Positions 52,849 to 60,881 of a stretch of DNA of 64,000 bases are shown here, one piece after another (position 1 is the stretch's first letter; each line of letters begins with the position of its first letter). The notes beneath the pieces were generated by a model. The model was not told the origin of the DNA. It saw only the letters and a list, made by a program, of their open reading frames with translations, and ran no database searches. The position numbers were made by a program, and so were the translations under genes. The DNA comes from Amycolatopsis orientalis DSM 43388 (GTDB taxonomy: Bacteria > Actinomycetota > Actinomycetes > Mycobacteriales > Pseudonocardiaceae), in NCBI RefSeq assembly GCF_000411975.1, contig NZ_ASXG01000063.1:55917-119916 (forward strand), written 5' to 3'.

Positions 52849-52863
52849 ATACATCCGATGTAT
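52849..52863. promoter_or_regulatory. Palindrome ATACATCCGATGTAT, likely FadR-type operator
   Basis: Six-base arms ATACAT and ATGTAT around CCG, 33 bp upstream of the FAH-type start. Its centre ACATCCGATGT is matched at 44712-44722 in the other fucose promoter, with one difference. Small dyads of this length are typical for FCD-type GntR regulators. Confidence 0.8.
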
Positions 52864-53003
52864 AGCGTACCGCCGGGAGGGAGATCTAGAGGGTAGGCGG
52901 ATTTGGTGCGGAAATTGATCCGATCACCGGGTGCGCGGGTGGATAACGGACACTCGTCTGGGCGGGGAGGTCCCGCCAAGGCGAAGGAGACGGTGCGGCG
53001 CGG

Positions 53004-54938
53004 ATGGGGACGGGAGAGGCGGCGCGGCCGCGACGACGGACGGCTCGCGCCGCACGCGGGCGGGAAGGCGGCGACGTGACGGCGGGCAGCGGCGGAGAGG
53101 CGGAGGACCGGGCGGGGCAAAGTTCGCGGGAGAGCCCCGGTCTGGGAGCCGGGCACGGGGTCGGCGATGAGGGCGGGTTGCCCGCGCCTAGCGGCAAAAC
53201 CCGGGGCGATCGCCGAGACAGCCCGGCCCCGAAGGTCGGACGCGTCGGCGGGGAAAGCAGGCTGCCCGAGCCCAGCGGCAAAGCCCCGCACGGTCTCCGA
53301 GACAGCCTGGCCCCGAAGATCGGACATGTCGACGGCGAAAACGAGCTGCCCAAGCCCAGCGGCAAGGCCCGACGCGATTCCCGGCGCGGCCTCCGCGAGA
53401 ACCCGAGCGCGGCCGACACTCCCGAGCCCGCCGCCGACCAAGAACCGTGTGCCGCTGAGCGTGCAGTGCCGCTTCCGGACGGCGCGGGGTTGCTCGCGAC
53501 CGAATACTCCACGACCGACTATCCGGCGGCCGATCAGACAGCTCCCGATCACTCCACGGCGGACCAATCCACCGCTGACCACCCGGAGTCGGAGCATTCC
53601 GCACCCGAATACCCCACCGCAGACCCCTCCAACACGGAACACTCCACAGCCGAATACCCCACCACCACGAGCCCGTCCAGCACGGAGCATCCCGCCGTCG
53701 ACCACACCGTCACCCTCCCCGAGCACCCCGTCCGGGGCAAGATCCGGCGTCTCCTCATCCTCGGCGGCCTCTCCGCCTTCGGGCCGCTCTCCATTGACAT
53801 GTATCTCCCCGCCCTCCCCCGGATGGCGGGCGATTTCCAGGCCTCCGACACCACGGTCCAGCTGACGCTCACCGCATTCGTCGTCGGGCTCGCGATCGGG
53901 CAGATCGTCGCCGGGCCGTTGTCGGATTCCTTCGGGCGGCGGCGGCCGTTGCTGGCCGGGCTGGGGCTGTACGTCGCCGGGTCGGTCGCGGCGGCGGCGA
54001 GTCCGGGCGTTGAACTGCTGATCGCCGCGCGGAGTGTCCAGGCGCTCGGCGCGGCTGCGGGGATCGTGATCGCCCGCGCGACCGTTCGCGATCTCTACAC
54101 CGGCACCGCGATGACGAAGTTCTTCTCGCTTCTCCTGCTCGTCAACGGTCTCGCGCCGATTCTCGCTCCGGTGCTCGGCGGGCAGTTGCTTACGTTCACG
54201 TCCTGGCGCGGCGTGTTCGTCGTGCTCACCGCGTTCGGCGCACTGCTACTCTGCGCGGTCGCGTTCGCGCTGCCGGAGCCATTGCCGGTCGAGCGTCGGC
54301 ATCCGGCGCGGCTGGGCGGAGTGCTTCGCACATATTGGCACCTGCTCACCGACCACACATTCCTCGGCTACGCGCTCGCCGCGGGCCTGAACTTCGCCGC
54401 GTTGTTCGCGTACATCTCGGGTTCGTCGTTCGCTCTGCAGGACGTTTACCGCCTCAGCCCGCAGGAATACAGCCTCGTCTTCGGGCTCAACGGCGTCGGC
54501 ATCGTGCTCGCGGGGCAGCTCAACGGATGGCTCGTCGGCCGCTTCCCCGAACGGACGCTCCTGCGTACCGGGCTCACCGTGTCGACGCTGTCCGGCCTGG
54601 TCACGCTGACCGCCGCGAGTTTGCGACTGCCATTGCCTGCGTTGCTGATTCCGTTGCTATTGATGGTTTCCTGCATCGGAATCATCAATCCGAACGCCAG
54701 TTCCCTCGCGCTCGCCGGGCACGCACGCACGGCAGGATCGGCGTCCGCGCTGCTGGGCGTGCTGCAGTTCGCGATCGGCGGACTCGCGACGCCGCTGGTC
54801 GGGCTCGGCGGATCCGGCACGGCGGTTCCGATGACCGCCGTGATGGCCGGGTTCGGGGTGCTCGCCATGCTGTCGTTCGCGACGCTGGCGGTCAGCCCAG
54901 CTCGGCGAGGTCCCCGTTCCGCAACTGGTCGTCAGTGA
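53004..54938 (+). CDS. Bcr/CflA-family drug efflux transporter with repetitive N-terminal extension
   Basis: A 644-residue frame. Residues 247-640 form a full 12-segment MFS carrier of the Bcr/CflA type: LLILGGLSAFGPLSIDMYLP, GPLSDSFGRRRPLLAGLGLY, ARSVQALGAAAGIVIARATV and YSLVFGLNGVGIVLAGQ. Relatives start just before the first helix. Here about 246 residues precede it: three 28-residue repeats (PxPSGKxxxxxRD, roughly 59-128) and an acidic, His/Tyr-rich run of TAD/TEH/PEY units (165-235). No start codon is available in frame between GTG 53466 and the first helix, so at least 85 extra residues must be made. The true start is uncertain (53004 or 53466). Confidence 0.82.
   Translation: MGTGEAARPRRRTARAARGREGGDVTAGSGGEAEDRAGQSSRESPGLGAGHGVGDEGGLPAPSGKTRGDRRDSPAPKVGRVGGESRLPEPSGKAPHGLRDSLAPKIGHVDGENELPKPSGKARRDSRRGLRENPSAADTPEPAADQEPCAAERAVPLPDGAGLLATEYSTTDYPAADQTAPDHSTADQSTADHPESEHSAPEYPTADPSNTEHSTAEYPTTTSPSSTEHPAVDHTVTLPEHPVRGKIRRLLILGGLSAFGPLSIDMYLPALPRMAGDFQASDTTVQLTLTAFVVGLAIGQIVAGPLSDSFGRRRPLLAGLGLYVAGSVAAAASPGVELLIAARSVQALGAAAGIVIARATVRDLYTGTAMTKFFSLLLLVNGLAPILAPVLGGQLLTFTSWRGVFVVLTAFGALLLCAVAFALPEPLPVERRHPARLGGVLRTYWHLLTDHTFLGYALAAGLNFAALFAYISGSSFALQDVYRLSPQEYSLVFGLNGVGIVLAGQLNGWLVGRFPERTLLRTGLTVSTLSGLVTLTAASLRLPLPALLIPLLLMVSCIGIINPNASSLALAGHARTAGSASALLGVLQFAIGGLATPLVGLGGSGTAVPMTAVMAGFGVLAMLSFATLAVSPARRGPRSATGRQ
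53174..53427. repeat. Three 84-bp direct repeats inside the MFS gene
   Basis: The word AGCGGCAA recurs with exact 84-bp spacing (GCGGCA at 53191, 53275 and 53359), each preceded by TGCCC and followed by a CGAGACAGCC-type segment. The unit length of 28 codons keeps the frame. Confidence 0.8.
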
Positions 54939-56136
54939 CCACGATCCGTTCGTCGACCAGCTTCTGCAGCGCGTCCCCGTCGTCCCACTGGTTGACGTTC
55001 ATCGCGGCCGAAACCTCGCCGGCTGGGGTCACCCAGAACGCCGTGAAGTCGTACGCCGCTAGGTCGCCGCGCACTACGACGCGGTCGCGATCCAAGTCCG
55101 GCAGGCCGCGGTATTCGCAGCCGATCGCCGGGCCGCCGCGGTCCGGGTCGTATTGGTCGGAGAAGAAGTACGGGCTGTTCAGGTACGGCTCGTTCGCGCC
55201 AAAGAGGTTGGCCGCCACGTGCTCGCCTTGCGTACGCGCTGTCGCCCAGTGCTCGACGCGTACGCGGCGGCCGTAGCGCGGATGGAACTGCGAAGCAATG
55301 TCGCCGATCGCGTACACGTCAGGTGCCGCTGTACGCAGACCGGCATCGACATCGACCCCACCGTCGTCCGCCAGCTCCAGGCCAGCAGCGTGCGCCAGCT
55401 CGACGCAAGGGGCCGCACCGACCGCGATAAGCACAACGTCCGCGTACAGCTCTTCGCCGCTCGAGAGTCGGACGCCGGTCGCTGCGGTGTCGCCGGTGAT
55501 CGCAGCGACGCCTTCGCCAAGCCGCCACTGCACGCCGTGTTCTTCGTGCAGACGGTAGAACGCTCCGGCAACCTCGTCGCCGAGCACGTTGGCGAGCGGC
55601 AGTTTCTCCGGCGCGACCACAGTCACCTCGGCACCGTGCGTACGCGCGGCTGCTGCGGCTTCGGTGCCGATCCAGCCAGCGCCGACGATCAGTACCCGCT
55701 TCGCTGCTTCGAACGCCTCGCGCAACCGCAGTGCGTCGTCGAGGGTGCGAAGCGTGTAGAGGCCAGGCAGGTCACCGCCGGGCACCTTCAGCCTCCGCGG
55801 GCGCGAGCCGGTCGCTAAGACGAGACGGTCGTAGCGATGTTCGCCGCCCGCGTCATCATGAACAAGGCGTGCACCCAGTTCGACGCGGGTCGCCGTGGTG
55901 CCGGAGAGCAGTTGGATGCCGCTCTCGGTCCAGTAACCCTCCTCGCGCACCCAATCGGGTTCGTCGGCGTTGCCAAGCAGCACTGCCTTCGACAGCGGCG
56001 GCAGCTCGTACGGCCGGTGCGGGTCGGTTCCGAGCAGCACGATGTCGCCCTCGAAGCTGCGTTCTCGAATCGTCGCGGCCGTGGTGGCACCGGCCAGCCC
56101 GGATCCGACGATGACGATCTTCCGAGGTTCCGACAT
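54892..56136 (-). CDS. FAD-dependent ferredoxin/rubredoxin reductase-like protein
   Basis: A 414-residue pyridine nucleotide-disulfide oxidoreductase of the ferredoxin-reductase type. The FAD fold is IVIVGSGLAGATTAATIRER, the NAD fold VLIVGAGWIGTEAAAAARTH near residue 150, and the second FAD motif DVYAIGDIASQFHPRYGRRV near residue 285. The C-terminal reductase domain ends with AYDFTAFWVTPAGEVSAAM and VDERIVVTDDQLRNGDLAEL. It probably passes electrons from NAD(P)H to a ferredoxin for a P450 or dioxygenase; no partner is adjacent. Its 3' end overlaps the convergent MFS gene by 47 bp. Confidence 0.9.
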   Translation of the reverse strand: MSEPRKIVIVGSGLAGATTAATIRERSFEGDIVLLGTDPHRPYELPPLSKAVLLGNADEPDWVREEGYWTESGIQLLSGTTATRVELGARLVHDDAGGEHRYDRLVLATGSRPRRLKVPGGDLPGLYTLRTLDDALRLREAFEAAKRVLIVGAGWIGTEAAAAARTHGAEVTVVAPEKLPLANVLGDEVAGAFYRLHEEHGVQWRLGEGVAAITGDTAATGVRLSSGEELYADVVLIAVGAAPCVELAHAAGLELADDGGVDVDAGLRTAAPDVYAIGDIASQFHPRYGRRVRVEHWATARTQGEHVAANLFGANEPYLNSPYFFSDQYDPDRGGPAIGCEYRGLPDLDRDRVVVRGDLAAYDFTAFWVTPAGEVSAAMNVNQWDDGDALQKLVDERIVVTDDQLRNGDLAELG

Positions 56137-56316
56137 GCGTCCTCCCGAGTGCCCGCGGCGTGCGGTCGCCGACGCTACTCCGGTACGCGGCTGGTCACAC
56201 CCGGTGGAAAACCGGCCAGTAGGCAATTCGGGTGAACCGGCGTAAGCCGCCGCGGAGCGGGCGGTCCCATCCGCGCACGAAGGACACGGGCATGACGTGA
56301 TCGGAGGGCGAGGGCC

Positions 56317-56553
56317 GTGACAGCGCGGGACGACAGTGCGGTGCGGAACGAGTGGACGGTCGGCTGCCGGGACCTGGCGGGCCGGCGGCGCGACGTGACG
56401 GTGTTCGTGAGCAGCGACGACAAGGTCGTCCTGGTCGCGCCGCCCGGGGAGGCCGCCGTGCTGGGGCCGTTGGAGGTCGGACGGCTGCGCGCGGCCCTGC
56501 GCGACGCCGTGGTGGCCACCGCGACGTCCGCGGGACGCACCGGAACCGACTGA
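56317..56553 (+). CDS. Small conserved-looking protein of unknown function
   Basis: A 78-residue frame starting at GTG 56317, with GGAGG about ten bases upstream and strong third-position G/C bias. The product has a strand-rich middle (DVTVFVSSDDKVVLVAPPG) and a helical end (LEVGRLRAALRDAVVATATS). I do not recognise the family. Its size and layout resemble small orphan proteins common in Amycolatopsis. It diverges from the reductase across a 180-bp gap and ends 12 bp before the operator of the next gene. Confidence 0.65.
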   Translation: MTARDDSAVRNEWTVGCRDLAGRRRDVTVFVSSDDKVVLVAPPGEAAVLGPLEVGRLRAALRDAVVATATSAGRTGTD

Positions 56554-56564
56554 CAACTACCGTT

Positions 56565-56580
56565 CCTACTCATGAGTAGG
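56565..56580. promoter_or_regulatory. Perfect palindrome CCTACTCATGAGTAGG
   Basis: A 16-bp perfect palindrome 38 bp before the acyl-CoA reductase start. Half-sites CTACTC/GAGTAG are of the kind bound by TetR-family repressors of lipid genes. It may overlap the promoter itself. Confidence 0.8.
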
Positions 56581-56617
56581 TAGAGTCGGCACCCGCAGAC
56601 CCCGAAAGGTGCCGGCC

Positions 56618-58579
56618 ATGACCACCTACTTCGTCACGGGCGCGACGGGCTTCCTCGGGAAGCGCCTGGTCGCCCGGTTGCTCGCCCGGCGGGACACGAC
56701 CGCCGTCCACGTGCTCGTCCGGAACACCTCGCGCGACCGCCTGGACGCGCTCGCGCGGGAGTGGCCGAACGCCGACCGCCTGGTCCCCGCCGTCGGCGAC
56801 CTCACCGAACCGCTGCTCGGCCTCGACCCGGCCGGTTACGCCGGGCTCGACCACGTCGTCCACCTCGGCGCGATATACGACTTCACCGCCGACGACGCGG
56901 CGAACCGGGCGGCGAACGTCGAGGGCACCCGGAATCTCCTCGCCTTCGCGGCGGCCGCCGGCGCGCGGTTGCTGCACCACGTTTCGTCCATCGCCGTCGC
57001 CGGCGATCACGCCGGCCGCTTCACCGAGGCCGACTTCGATCTCGGGCAGTCCTTCAATTCGCCGTACCACGCCACGAAGTTCGAGGCCGAGAAGCTGGTC
57101 CGCACCCAGTCCGAGGTGCCGTTCCGCGTCTATCGGCCTTCCGCGGTCGTCGGCGATTCGCGCACCGGCGAGATGGACAAGATCGACGGCCCGTACTACT
57201 TCCTGCCCGCCATCTCGCGCCTCGCCGCGCTGCCGAAGCAGCTTCCGCTCGTCGCGCCCGATCTCGGGGCGACCAACCTCGTCCCGGTCGACTACGTCGT
57301 CGCCGCGATGGAAACCCTCATGCACCGCGAAGCGCCTTCGGGCAGTACGTATCACCTCGCTTCGCCGCGACCGCAAAAGCTGCACGAGGTCTACAACGCC
57401 TTCGCCCGCGTCGCCGGAGCGCCTCGCGTACGCACGACCGTGCCGTCTGGGCCGCTTCGCCGCACAGCGTCTCTTCTCGCGACCGCTGTCGACCGTCTGC
57501 CGACTGGACGGGCAACGCGCGCGGCAGTGCTGACTGAGCTGGGTGTTCCGCTCGAAGTACTCCCCCACCTGAACATGGAGGTGGAGTTCGACACCGCGCG
57601 CACCACTTCGGAGCTGTACGGCAGCGGCGTTCACCTTCCCGAGCTTCGCGACTACGCCGAACCGCTCTACCGCTACTGGCGCGCGCATCTCGACCCGGAC
57701 CACGCTCGGCGCCCCGGGCTTCAAGGGCGCGTTGTCCTCATTACCGGTGCGTCGTCCGGCATTGGCCGCGCGAGTGCGCTCGCTGTCGCGCGTCGCGGCG
57801 CGAAGGTGCTTCTCGTCGCGCGCCGTGCTGAAGAACTCGAAGACGTACGTAGCGAGATCACCGCCGCAGGCGGCGAAGCGGCGGCGTACCCGTGCGACCT
57901 CACTGACGGCGACGCGGTCGACAGCCTCGTGAAGGCGGTCCTCGCCGAGCACGGTGGGGTAGACGTCCTGGTGAACAACGCAGGACGGTCCATCCGACGC
58001 TCGGTCCAGCTGTCGACGGAGCGGTTCCACGACTACGAGCGCACCATGGCCATCAACTACTTCGGTCCAGTGCGGCTGATCCTCGGCCTGCTGCCGTCGA
58101 TGACCGATCGCCGGTTCGGCCACGTCGTGAACGTCACCACGCAGGGCCTGCAGACCGACACCCCGCGGTTTTCCGCTTACCTGGCTTCGAAAGCCGCGCT
58201 CGAGGAGTTCAGCCTGACCGCCGGGCGCGAGACGCTGTCCGACGGCGTCACGTTCTCCTCGGTCCGGATGCCGCTGGTGCGCACCGACATGATCGCGCCG
58301 ACAGGTTCGTACCTCGGACTGCCGGCGAGTTCGCCGGAACGCGCGGCGGCGCTGGTGGTGAAAGCGATCGAGCGGCGGCCGCAGATCCTGAGCCTGCCCG
58401 AGGGGCGCGCCGCGGAACTGGCCTCGCTGGCCATGCCGGACCTCGCGCGGTTCGCGGCGCATCTCGTGTACCGGGTGATGCCGGAATCCGCGCCGGAAGC
58501 CAAGAAGCTGCCCCGGCAGCCCGCTCCGGCGGCCGTCGCGGCGACGCTCACCAGGATGTTCTGGCGGCGGAAGGCGTGA
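56618..58579 (+). CDS. Bimodular SDR oxidoreductase, fatty acyl-CoA reductase-like
   Basis: A 653-residue fusion of two dehydrogenase folds. Residues 1-360 form an extended SDR/thioester-reductase-like module (YFVTGATGFLGKRLVARLLA, VVHLGAIYDFTADDAANR, YHATKFEAEKLVRTQ). Residues 370-600 form a classical SDR (VVLITGASSGIGRASALAVA, DVLVNNAGRSIRR, SAYLASKAALEEFS). The order and length match mycobacterial AcrA1-type fatty acyl-CoA reductases, which reduce acyl-CoA toward aldehyde or alcohol for wax and lipid synthesis. ATG 56618 is chosen, with AAAGG upstream; GTG 56609 is an alternative. A perfect palindrome precedes it and a terminator follows. Confidence 0.87.
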   Translation: MTTYFVTGATGFLGKRLVARLLARRDTTAVHVLVRNTSRDRLDALAREWPNADRLVPAVGDLTEPLLGLDPAGYAGLDHVVHLGAIYDFTADDAANRAANVEGTRNLLAFAAAAGARLLHHVSSIAVAGDHAGRFTEADFDLGQSFNSPYHATKFEAEKLVRTQSEVPFRVYRPSAVVGDSRTGEMDKIDGPYYFLPAISRLAALPKQLPLVAPDLGATNLVPVDYVVAAMETLMHREAPSGSTYHLASPRPQKLHEVYNAFARVAGAPRVRTTVPSGPLRRTASLLATAVDRLPTGRATRAAVLTELGVPLEVLPHLNMEVEFDTARTTSELYGSGVHLPELRDYAEPLYRYWRAHLDPDHARRPGLQGRVVLITGASSGIGRASALAVARRGAKVLLVARRAEELEDVRSEITAAGGEAAAYPCDLTDGDAVDSLVKAVLAEHGGVDVLVNNAGRSIRRSVQLSTERFHDYERTMAINYFGPVRLILGLLPSMTDRRFGHVVNVTTQGLQTDTPRFSAYLASKAALEEFSLTAGRETLSDGVTFSSVRMPLVRTDMIAPTGSYLGLPASSPERAAALVVKAIERRPQILSLPEGRAAELASLAMPDLARFAAHLVYRVMPESAPEAKKLPRQPAPAAVAATLTRMFWRRKA

Positions 58580-58585
58580 GGACGT

Positions 58586-58627
58586 CGTGAGTGTTCATGC
58601 CGGTTCTAACCGGCGTGAACACTCACG
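58586..58627. terminator. Bidirectional terminator between acyl-CoA reductase and MocR genes
   Basis: CGTGAGTGTTCA and GCCGGTT pair with AACCGGC and TGAACACTCACG, an almost perfect 42-bp hairpin. It begins seven bases after one stop and includes the other. Its outer arm GTGAGTG equals that of the hairpin at 11782. Confidence 0.85.
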
Positions 58628-59954
58628 AGTCCACCAGCAGGTCGTCCGGCGATCCGCGCGCCAGCCCGGCCAGCACGTCCAGCGCACTCGCCAACGTCTC
58701 CTCGGAAGGCGCGGACACCGCGATCCGCACCGCGTTCGGCGCGTGTCCGGGCACTACCGAGAACGCGGCCGCCGGGGACAACGCGATCCCCCGGCGAGCA
58801 GCGGCGGCCACGAAGGTCTCGGCCCGCCACTGCTCCGGCAGCACCCACCACCGGTGATAAGCCGAAGCGTCGCCGTACACCTGGAAACCCGCCAGCCGGT
58901 CGGCAACGATCCGGGCCCGTGCTCCGGCGTCCACGCGCTTCGCGGCCTCGACCTCCGCCAGCACGCCGCCGGTGATCCACCGCCGCGCCGCCTCCACGGA
59001 GAACCGCGACGCCGCCCAGCCGCCAGACCGGATCGCGCTCGCCAGCCGCGGGACCCACGGCGGCGGCACCACGAGAAATCCGGCGGTGAGCCCGGGCGCG
59101 ACGCGTTTCGACAGGCTGTCCACGAAAACCGTCCGCTCCGGCATCAGCGCGGCGAGCGGTTCGGTGTCCGGGCGCAGGAAGGTGTAGATGCCGTCCTCGA
59201 CCACCGGCAGGTCGAGCCTGCGGACGGTCTCGGCCAGTTCGGCGCGGCGCCGCGGCGGCATCGTGGTGCCGAGCGGGTTGTGCAAGGTCGGCTGGACGTA
59301 CAGCGCCCGCACCGGCGCACTCGCCGCGAGCGCGGCCGGGACCAGACCGTGCGCGTCGGTTTCGATCGGCACCAGCTCGATGCCGAGCCGGGTCGCCGCG
59401 GCTTTGACCACCGGATACGTCAGGGATTCGACCGCCAGCCGTTCGCCGGTCGGCACGAAGGCGGCGAGCGCGGCCGCGATGCCCTGGCGTCCGTTTCCCG
59501 CCACCAGCACCGATTCCGGATCCGGCGTCCACGACCCGCGAGCGAGCATCGCGACCGCCGCCTCACGGACCGCCTTGGTGCCCGCCGCGCCGAGCGGATG
59601 CAGGGCGTCGGTGAAGACGTCGGCGCGCAGCACGGGTTCGAGTGCTTGCGCCAGCTTGGCCGATTGGCTGGGCAGCACCGCGAAGTTGAGTTCGAGGTCT
59701 ACCCGCGCGTCGCCGGGTTCGGACAGCGCCGGTTCGGGACCGGGCTTCGCCGCGCGCACGAACGTGCCCCGGCCGACCTCGCCGACTGCCAGGCCGCGAC
59801 GCACGAGTTCGCCATACACCCGGGCCGCGGTGGAACCGGCGATGCCGCGGTCGCGCGCGAACCGGCGCTGCGGCGGCAACCGGTCGCCAGGCCGCAGCCG
59901 GCCGGCTTCGATGTCGGCGGCGAGTTCGTCCGCGACGACGCGGTAGTCGTCCAT
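58623..59954 (-). CDS. MocR-family regulator (GntR HTH fused to aminotransferase domain)
   Basis: A 443-residue regulator. Residues 1-70 are a GntR winged helix (VADELAADIEAGRLRPGDRL, FARDRGIAGSTAARVYGELV, GEVGRGTFVRA). Residues 90-440 are a class I aminotransferase fold: LVAGNGRQGIAAALAAFVP, the Asn/Pro region LYVQPTLHNPLGTTMPPRRR, Asp/Tyr in VEDGIYTFLRPD, and PLP lysine in FVDSLSKRVAPGL near residue 270. PLP binding therefore looks intact. MocR proteins sense PLP-linked amines or amino acids. The target is not evident; the neighbouring divergent ATPase is one option. The start at ATG 59954 is chosen over two upstream codons. Confidence 0.92.
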   Translation of the reverse strand: MDDYRVVADELAADIEAGRLRPGDRLPPQRRFARDRGIAGSTAARVYGELVRRGLAVGEVGRGTFVRAAKPGPEPALSEPGDARVDLELNFAVLPSQSAKLAQALEPVLRADVFTDALHPLGAAGTKAVREAAVAMLARGSWTPDPESVLVAGNGRQGIAAALAAFVPTGERLAVESLTYPVVKAAATRLGIELVPIETDAHGLVPAALAASAPVRALYVQPTLHNPLGTTMPPRRRAELAETVRRLDLPVVEDGIYTFLRPDTEPLAALMPERTVFVDSLSKRVAPGLTAGFLVVPPPWVPRLASAIRSGGWAASRFSVEAARRWITGGVLAEVEAAKRVDAGARARIVADRLAGFQVYGDASAYHRWWVLPEQWRAETFVAAAARRGIALSPAAAFSVVPGHAPNAVRIAVSAPSEETLASALDVLAGLARGSPDDLLVDS

Positions 59955-60051
59955 CCCATCCTCGCTCTGCCGGGCTTCTCCCGGACGCATCATGGCACCG
60001 GCCGGTCCCCGGTCGCTAATGCGACCCGCGCAACTCCCCGGACCGGGCTCA

Positions 60052-60070
60052 CTAGGTTAGCCTTACCTGT
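60052..60070. promoter_or_regulatory. Iron box (DmdR/IdeR-type) abutting the ATPase start
   Basis: The 19 bases CTAGGTTAGCCTTACCTGT agree with the actinobacterial iron-box consensus TTAGGTTAGGCTAACCTAA at 14 of 19 positions. The box ends one base before GTG 60071. Iron-loaded DmdR/IdeR would repress the gene. Confidence 0.85.
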
Positions 60071-60880
60071 GTGGCACTGACGAGCGAAGACACCCGCCTG
60101 CACGCCGAGGACCTGACGCTGGCCTACGACGGCCGCACCGTCGCCGAGCGGCTCGGCGTGGTCATCCCGGACAAGTCGTTCACGGTCATCGTCGGCCCCA
60201 ACGCCTGCGGCAAGACGACGCTGCTGCGCGCGCTCGCCCGGATGCTGAAGCCGCGCGCGGGCTCGGTCTACCTCGACGGCGAGGTGATCTCCAGCTACGG
60301 CGCGAAGGAGGTCGCGCGGAGGCTCGGCCTGCTGCCGCAGAGCTCGATCGCGCCAGACGGGATCACCGTGTCCGACCTGGTCGCGCGCGGCCGGTACCCG
60401 CACCAGAAACTGCTGCGCCAGTGGTCCCGCGAGGACGCGGAGGTGGTCGCCGATTCGATGCGCGCGACCGGCGTCGACGACCTCGCCGAGCGGATGGTGG
60501 ACGAGCTGTCCGGCGGGCAGCGCCAGCGCGTCTGGATGGCGATGGCACTGGCCCAGCAGACCGACCTGCTGCTGCTCGACGAGCCCACGACGTACTTGGA
60601 CATCGCGCACCAGCTCGACATCCTCGACCTGTGCGCGACCCTGCACCGCGAACAGGGCCGCACGCTGGTCGCGGTGCTGCACGACCTCAACCACGCGGCC
60701 CGGTACGCCACCCACCTGATCGCGATGCGCGACGGGAAGGTGCTGGCCACCGGGACGCCGGAGGAGGTCGTGACGGCGGAGAACGTCGAACGGATCTTCG
60801 AGCTGCCGTGCCGGGTGATGGAGTGCCCGGAGAGCGGCAGCCCGATGGTGATCCCGAAGGTCAGCCGCCGGGCCGCCTGA
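60071..60880 (+). CDS. Ferric-siderophore ABC transporter ATP-binding protein
   Basis: A 269-residue FecE/FepC-type ATPase. Walker A VIVGPNACGKTTLLRALAR near residue 38, Q-loop LLPQSSIAPDGITVSDLV, signature DELSGGQRQRVWMAMALAQQ, Walker B LLLLDEPTTYLDIAHQLDIL and H-loop VLHDLNHAARYATHLI are intact. No permease or binding-protein gene is adjacent, so it must serve one or more transporters encoded elsewhere, a known situation for siderophore ATPases in actinomycetes. The iron box runs up to the GTG, leaving no room for a ribosome-binding site, which suggests a leaderless transcript. Confidence 0.93.
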   Translation: MALTSEDTRLHAEDLTLAYDGRTVAERLGVVIPDKSFTVIVGPNACGKTTLLRALARMLKPRAGSVYLDGEVISSYGAKEVARRLGLLPQSSIAPDGITVSDLVARGRYPHQKLLRQWSREDAEVVADSMRATGVDDLAERMVDELSGGQRQRVWMAMALAQQTDLLLLDEPTTYLDIAHQLDILDLCATLHREQGRTLVAVLHDLNHAARYATHLIAMRDGKVLATGTPEEVVTAENVERIFELPCRVMECPESGSPMVIPKVSRRAA

Positions 60881-60881
60881 G

